64,000 nucleotides of DNA, taken from Xiphydria camelus (taxonomy: Eukaryota; Arthropoda; Insecta; Hymenoptera; Xiphydriidae). Below the pieces are notes generated by a model. That model worked only from the letters and a program-made list of their open reading frames with translations, did not search any database and was not told the origin of the DNA. The stretch lies in NCBI GenBank assembly GCA_963678675.1, contig OY783199.1, forward strand, positions 26,347,546-26,411,545, given 5' to 3'. A program made the translations under genes and the position numbers. Of this stretch, positions 58,303-64,000 are shown piece by piece. Positions within the stretch are counted from its first letter, which is position 1; each line of letters starts with the position of its first letter.

Positions 58303-59204
58303 ACGGCAGTACCTACGCCCCATCGTACAGTCGCGCGGCTATCTCGGTTCGCTACCCTGACTTCGGACGAGGAGTGAAACTTTGCGAATCGAGGTAGCGA
58401 TCCGAGGGGGTGGAAGGGAGCGGGACGCGCTATCGGGGAGGAATCTCGGCGCTTCTTTTTCCGCCGCTTCGTTTAAACAACTTCGAGACTCGTTTCATCG
58501 GCGAACCTTTGCTAAATTTCCTCGAATCTCGTCGAAAAGTCGAAGCCGGTAGAGTTGCTCGCGGTGGGATCCTTTCGCTGATCGTCCTTTGCGAATTTCG
58601 GTCGTCCCGGACCCTCCATCGGGCGCGACGTCGCGCCTGATGAAGGAAGAGATCACCGGTATACCGTTAATAAGATCTACTCGAGCCGAATTACTCCAGA
58701 GTAAACCTAACTTCCCGCCCCTTCCGTCGTTAGCCGTACACATCGGGATACACGTAGGCCGAATATATATATATGTGTGTACTCTCGTACGTATTTCCCC
58801 GTATTGCGGTACATCTATACGAGGATGTATTCGGCGAGGGTTCGCGACAGGGGTTGGCGAACCGTGTGTGCAGAGGGATGCCGTGGTTGCGCGTGCAAAC
58901 ATTGCGCCGCATCCAAAGCCGATTCCACCCCCATCGCGTCCACCGCTCCTCGTCTACCGGAACAGATAATTTCGCTAATATTCGCATATATCTGCGGCGA
59001 CAAGCGCGATGTGCACGCTCGCCCGAAATTATGCCCCGCGTCGAGGCACGCGTTGATACGCGATAATTCGACTCCGTTAATTGATACGTCGTTGATTAAC
59101 GAGCGAGGTGGATGGACGATTCGTGGTTGAAAATCGGTGGGAGGAAAAACAGAGCGAAGGGAGTCCGAGGATTCGAGGGGAAGGTAGCGCGATGAGTAGA
59201 TGGA
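58303..59204. other. No gene recognised
   Basis: Mixed GC. Frames at 58410-59130 overlap on both strands. One minus frame carries a short Tyr/Thr-rich stretch from a (TA)n at 58761-58772. Confidence 0.4.
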
Positions 59205-60305
59205 TAATTGTCGTCGCGAAAATCACCCTCCCCGCCGAATAAAATTGACGATATCTCGGCCTTCCTTCGAGATTTGCACGATAAATCGATGATTTTCGGA
59301 ATCAACGTAAAAAAAATACATAAGACAGAGCACTCGAAAACTCCGTTTCAGAGATTTCGATTTTTGGCAAAAATGTCAATTTTCCGCGAAAATCGAAATC
59401 TCTGTAATCAATCGCCCGACCACCCTATTCGATGTATTTTTTCGTGCTGATTCCGAAAATAACCGATTTATTGGAAAAATCTCAAAGGAAAATCGAGATA
59501 TCGTCGATTTTATAGGGGGAAAAAATTTTTTTTCGACAGAAAATCGCCGATATCTCATACTCTCTTTGAGATATATACCTGATAGATGTGATTTTCGTAA
59601 TGAGCGTGAAAAAATACATAAGATAGGGTGGTCGAGCGACCAATTCCGGAGATTTCGATTTTTACGAAAATTTTAAGGTATATGACTTACATTTTTGTTA
59701 ATTTTTCGCGAAAATCGAAATCTCTGGAATCGATCGCTGGACTACTCTATCTTATGTATTTTTTTACGCTGATTACGAAAAGCACGGCCATTTGATCCAA
59801 ATCTCAAAGAAAACATGAGATATCAGTAATTTTATGTTGAAATAAATTGTTTCCTCCGCGAAAAATCACCGATAACTTAGTGTTCCTTTGAGATTTCCTC
59901 GATAAATCGGTGATTTTCGGAATCAGCGTAAAAAAATACATAAGATAAGGTGGTCGAGCGATCGTTTCCGGAGATTTCGATTTTTACGAAAATTTTAAGG
60001 TATATGACTTACATTTTTGTTAATTTTTCGCGAAAATCGAAATCTCTGGAATTTAATTCTAGACCACCCTATTCCGTGTATTTTTTCACGCTGATTCCGA
60101 AAATCACCGATATATCGAGCAAATCTCAAAGAAACACAAGACACCGACAATTTTGTAGTAAAAAATCACTGCTTGGTATTTCATACGATATCGACCTATA
60201 ATAACCACATCTTCCATCTTTCTAAATCCACGTAAAAAAATACATCGAACGTGATGATCGAAAGCTCGAGATTCCAGAGATTTCGATTTTAGCGAAAATA
60301 TCAAG
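59205..60305. repeat. Palindromic-unit (PU) array, locus 5, inverted relative to locus 4
   Basis: An array of about 1.1 kb with the same blocks as locus 4 in reverse complement. For example, the segment containing ATATATACCTGATAGATGTG (59570-59590) is the complement of 51776-51796, and TTTTAAGGTATATGACTTAC occurs at 59670 and 59990, a direct period of about 320 bp. Several hundred bases are shared with high identity by eye. No gene. Confidence 0.85.
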
Positions 60306-61965
60306 GAGCACGCGCGCGGGACGATATCGCGCGCCGCACTCTCCCATTCGATTTTTCCCGATCCGATTTCGCTCCAACGTCAAAACTGCCATCAGAGTTC
60401 GTCCCTTCCTGTCTCCACGCACCATCGACTTTCCCCCTCGTCGCAACTCATCGCGCCCGTTTCGAGCTTTCGACGAAGCAGCCCGAGAGCGGAGTTCGTC
60501 GAGCATCGTGGATCGGCCGGGTCACTCGTTAAGTGTAATCGAGAGTGGCACAGCTGGCCGATATACGCGTGCACATGCGCCAAGTTAAAGCTAGAGGGTG
60601 CGGTGGAAACGCAGAGGGGGGTGTCGCGCCGGAAATACCACGCTTCGTCGACTTCCCGTCGTGGACGGTTCGGTGCACTCTCGCGGGCACGTGCAGCGAT
60701 ATCGTCTCGCGACGAGAGCACCGATCGAAATTTGACCGAGCTCGTTGGATTGCTTCTCGACTCTCCCGCGATATTGCGCGAATTACATCCGAGTTTTCCC
60801 CCGTCACCCATTTCTCCGCGACGACCCATAAAACGCGTGACGGCGTCGCGCGATCGACGTTCTCGCGGTGCGAGTTAACATCGCGCAGCGCCGCTAAAAA
60901 GTTGCGCCGTTAAAACGCAGCGTCGCCTGCGCGATACACGCGCGAGTGCGGGGCACCTCCGTCCCCCACCCGGTGTGCGTGGAAACGCGCGCGTCCGCCA
61001 CGCCGGTATATCACGATACGTCAAACCAACTGGTTATGCCGCAGCCGCCAGTTTCCAGTTTCATCCGAGAAGCCGGGCGTACGCGGTTGCCGCGACCAGT
61101 TGGAGCGTACCGGTCTAGCGGGATGGTACGCGAGCAGCTACCGGCGTATGTGGAGCGCGACTATCCGGGAGATCGCGCGAAGGGAGTCGTCGTTCCTCGT
61201 TCGTACGTACGAGTAGGTAGGTACGCGCCGTGCCTCCTCCGTACCGCTTACCGCCGAGAAGTCGGGTTGCGCTCGACGCGACGCGAGGCGACGGTGCGCG
61301 GATGGATGTAGGGAGTGGAGGGGGGCTGCGCCGCGCGAGAGAGGTATAGTGCCGCCTCGGAGTGTCTTCGAGGAAAGGTGTACTCGCGGGTACCTCTCTC
61401 CTCGGATATCTCCAACGACGCGACGTGCCTGATGCTCCGCGGCTGAATGGTACGAGCAGATAACCGACGCTCTCTGTGCTGTGGCATACACGGTATACGG
61501 ATGAACGCGGAGAGTAGGTGCTAATTGAACGGGGAGATAAATAGGACGGTTGTGCGCGTGCATATTGCCACCGAATGCGATAACTCTGCGCGGCTGTTCG
61601 TAGCGAGACAATTCGTCTTAAGATCGATCCTGACTCCGAGTTCCGTAGAATGGCTGTATCTGGATGAGTCCCCGTGAGAACCACACCGACAACGACACCG
61701 CCTTCGGGTGCCTTCGGAATTGCGTATCCCCGCCCGAACGTCTCCTCCGCGACGCCCGTATCCGATCAGAGCCGCGAAACCTCGAGTATTTCACGTTTCG
61801 AGCGGTCCAGACGGGGGTTCGCTTCGGGGACGGGGTTTCGACCTCCACGCGAGAGGCAGCTGCGACATCACCTGCTCGGCAGCTGGTTAGCCGCCTCGTC
61901 GTCGACCGGCCGACGGTTCACGACTGCCGCCGCCGCGGCACCGTCGAGAGGAGCATGAGAAATTG
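60306..61965. other. No gene recognised
   Basis: GC-rich. Frames of up to 189 codons (minus 61115-61684) are nested on both strands with Arg/Ser bias. (ACGT)n-like GTACGTACG at 61203. No exon is supported. Confidence 0.45.
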
Positions 61966-62250
61966 AGAGAGAGAGAGAGAAAGAGAGAGAGACAGAAGCG
62001 TTTATTGTGCTCTAGGGCAAGAGCCCTCTGAGAGCACATACAGAAAGATACAAAAAATATAGTAAAAAATACATGATTAAGGTAAATAAGTAGAGAGCCG
62101 CAAATAAGTAGGAAAAGTAAGAAAAGCAGAATAAAATAAATGGATAGAGCAAGTAAGCAGATAACGCAAGTAAGCTAAGTAGAGCGAGAGATGATGATGA
62201 TGAAGAGTTTATTATTCAAAGTAGAACAAATAATAAAGAGAGAGAGAGAG
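61966..62250 (-). mobile_element. T-rich retroposon-like repeat, copy 5 (minus)
   Basis: On the minus strand it reads from (TC)n (62238-62250), through CTCTACTTAGCTTACTTGCG and similar T-rich sequence, to the best-preserved 3' module: stem TGTGCTCTCAGAGGGC / GCCCTAGAGCACA (62003-62034), AATAAACGCTTC, then a (TC)n tail to 61966. It aligns with copy 1 over about 210 bp. A second AATAATAAACTCTTC(ATC)n string at 62192-62225 may be an older end. Confidence 0.7.
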
Positions 62251-63849
62251 AAAGAAGGCGCTCGTCAGGGAAAGGAGCACGAGTCACCACGGATACATTA
62301 TCCCGGGGTACCGGTGTAACTCGAACAGTCGATTCGCTGCGAGGCGAGCATCTCGTTGCGCCAATGATTGCCAGCGATGAGGTGCCGGACCCTGGTGTCT
62401 GGAAAAACCCAGGGTTCGACCGCCGTCTACGCATCCCATGGAAGTTAAAAATTGTTTAACACTCGTAGCGAAGCGACGAGTGATCGCGAAAAGAATAAGC
62501 AAAAATAAGCGCGTGTGCGCTTGGAGGCGGTGCACCACCCGAAATCACTCCGAGGGTGAGAAGTGATGCAGCCCCACGTGCGAATAGAAATATCGAAAAC
62601 GAGAATTAACGTCGCTCTCCGGCTTTCCGACCGCTACGACCGGGGAAAAAAGTCAACGCCGCACTTTTCACCCTGTTAATTGCAGCGGCAGTTCGACGCC
62701 CGCCCGAACGTCGATGAAAACGACCGCGCCGGTTGGCCCCCTCCCCACCCGGGCCAGCGGATATCATCCTTCCGCCCATTGGGAAATCCTCCGCTCGGCG
62801 ACACGGTGACGATCGATAAGTAGATGCAAGCTTGCGTCGTCAGACGCCGAGACTCCGGGTAATGATTAAAGAGGCGTCGCCGTTCCCGTTTAGCGGTTGC
62901 GCGTGAGAGCGGACCGCTCAATTTGGACGCACGTCCTTCGACACGCTGATACGTCGCTTTCGCGTCTACTCCGCTACGGCGGGCGACGACGTATGTGGTG
63001 TACAGGTAAACGGTTCGTTGAGGTATTCCGTCGACGTCGCGCGACGGGGCAGGGGGAGAATTCCTCGGAAGAGTTCGATGGAACAATAATTCTTTCCTTC
63101 GTTGCGCGCAAGATTCCGCTTCGCCGACTAAAATCGACGACGTCGAACGAGCGCGACGCACGTGGTGAAAAAAGCCTGGAATAGGGTAGTTGATTGGTTT
63201 TTTTTTTCATTTCAGATTTGAAAAATTTGGAAAAAAAATATCAACCCCGTATTTTTTCATTTTTCACTTTCGGCCTCGTAGCTTGGCATAAGTGCGTCTT
63301 TCACGGCTCTTCGACGACGTGGTAATTCAGCTGAAAGTAACGCCCCCTCATGACTCAGCGAATCATTATTTTTCCGGACATTGTCTTTTTCACGTGATAT
63401 CAAATATGTATACAAATTACAAATCGAATTTAAAAATATGAACATTTTTTTCCACTCAAACGTCGTATTCCAATTTCCTCCCTCGCTGGAAACTCTCGGG
63501 TGAATTTTCCTGTGCGCTCGTTCGTTTCGGAGCGGGAGATGCGCGCGCGCGCGATCGAGAGATCGCGATTATAAATACCATCGGCGCGGAGAAGGAGGAG
63601 AAGTGCGCGACACCTCGTCTCGTAAATCACAACGATCGCGAGCACAACCGATGCGTGACCGAGCGCTTGTACATTATTTCCGCGGTAACGAGTGAATAAC
63701 CAGCGGCTCGCGTAATTCACTCCTTGGCGGCGCTCCGACAGTCAATGCTAGGACCTTGCACTCCGTGTTCGCGCAGTCGATATACCTTGCCGCGGCCGCG
63801 ATGTGGTATACTTATCGTGCGCGTAACACGAGTCAGCGAAATAGACGTG
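62251..63849. other. No gene recognised
   Basis: A 21-bp hairpin ACTCGTAGCGAAGCGACGAGT type sits at 62462-62482. Between 62380 and 62440 a GGGTTCGACC string with short paired flanks recalls a tRNA T-arm, but no cloverleaf can be closed. AT-richer from 63180 to 63450 without inverted ends. Confidence 0.4.
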
Positions 63850-64000
63850 CACTGGACAAAATAATTTCCCGATCCAAGTAACCGTCAACGTGAATAGTGC
63901 CAAGAACGTGCTTAAGACAAGTACATGTTCATTGAATTGAACGAATCTACACTTGATTCGCGTTTGATATGAATGATGTATGCCTGATTCAAGGGCAATC
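63850..64000. mobile_element. MITE family F2-related, copy 3, cut by the window end
   Basis: CACTGGACAAAATAATTTCC followed by GAATAGTGCCAAGAACGTG and GTTCATTGAATTGAACGAA aligns with the left half of F2 copy 2 (GAATAGTCCCAAGAGCACA and so on), though much diverged. The right half lies beyond the window. Confidence 0.5.

Noticed and set aside
61115..61684. 189-codon minus frame
   Set aside because: Arg/Ser/Pro-rich, nested with three other frames in CpG-rich DNA; no support for coding.
62380..62440. tRNA-like GGGTTCGACC with short paired flanks
   Set aside because: No acceptor stem, D-arm or proper anticodon arm can be closed around it.

Overview
The window looks like 64 kb of a GC-rich, gene-poor insect nuclear genome. 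Hymenoptera, probably an ant, is the best guess. The evidence is a sequence saturated with undepleted CpG (many TCGCGA, CGCG and GCGCGC runs), abundant (GA)n/(TC)n microsatellites, no bacterial gene layout, and very many short terminal-inverted-repeat elements. The species cannot be named from this sequence.

I find no confirmed protein-coding gene. Most open frames are rich in Arg and Ser, overlap on both strands and show no domain I recognise, which is what CpG-rich non-coding DNA gives. The one stretch worth keeping as a possible exon is on the minus strand at 27051-27393: it has a strong splice donor at its end and a TATAAAA box upstream, but the product is unknown. A 67-codon frame at 47929-48129, inside a PIF/Harbinger-like element, may be a transposase remnant.

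What can be annotated firmly is the mobile DNA. (1) Ten internally unrelated families of small elements (20 copies) share the terminal signature CACNGAGAAA or a close variant. Ten of the 19 complete copies are flanked by an identical dinucleotide, usually TA, TG or CA. This suggests one CACTA-like transposase serving many non-autonomous families. (2) TA-target elements: a mariner-like foldback (14352-14735), two pogo/Tigger-like MITEs (9485-9799, 20125-20415), an abutting element (20418-21028) and a MITE nested inside another MITE (41871-42143). (3) A Harbinger-like element with a TAA duplication (47719-48305) and a piggyBac-like MITE at TTAA (57677-57897). (4) hAT-like elements (25402-25974, 32792-33421, 56341-56727). 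(5) A T-rich, probably retroposed family ending in a stem-loop, AATAAA and (TC)n, with (TC)n on both sides. (6) A palindromic-unit repeat of about 320 bp at five loci, the two largest (about 51.3-52.5 kb and 59.2-60.3 kb) lying in opposite orientation about 7 kb apart.

Between these elements lie GC-rich stretches holding only microsatellites, CG runs and G/C homopolymers. The window therefore reads as intergenic or long-intron DNA shaped by repeated rounds of non-autonomous transposition. No complete transposase or reverse transcriptase is present, so the enzymes must act from elsewhere.
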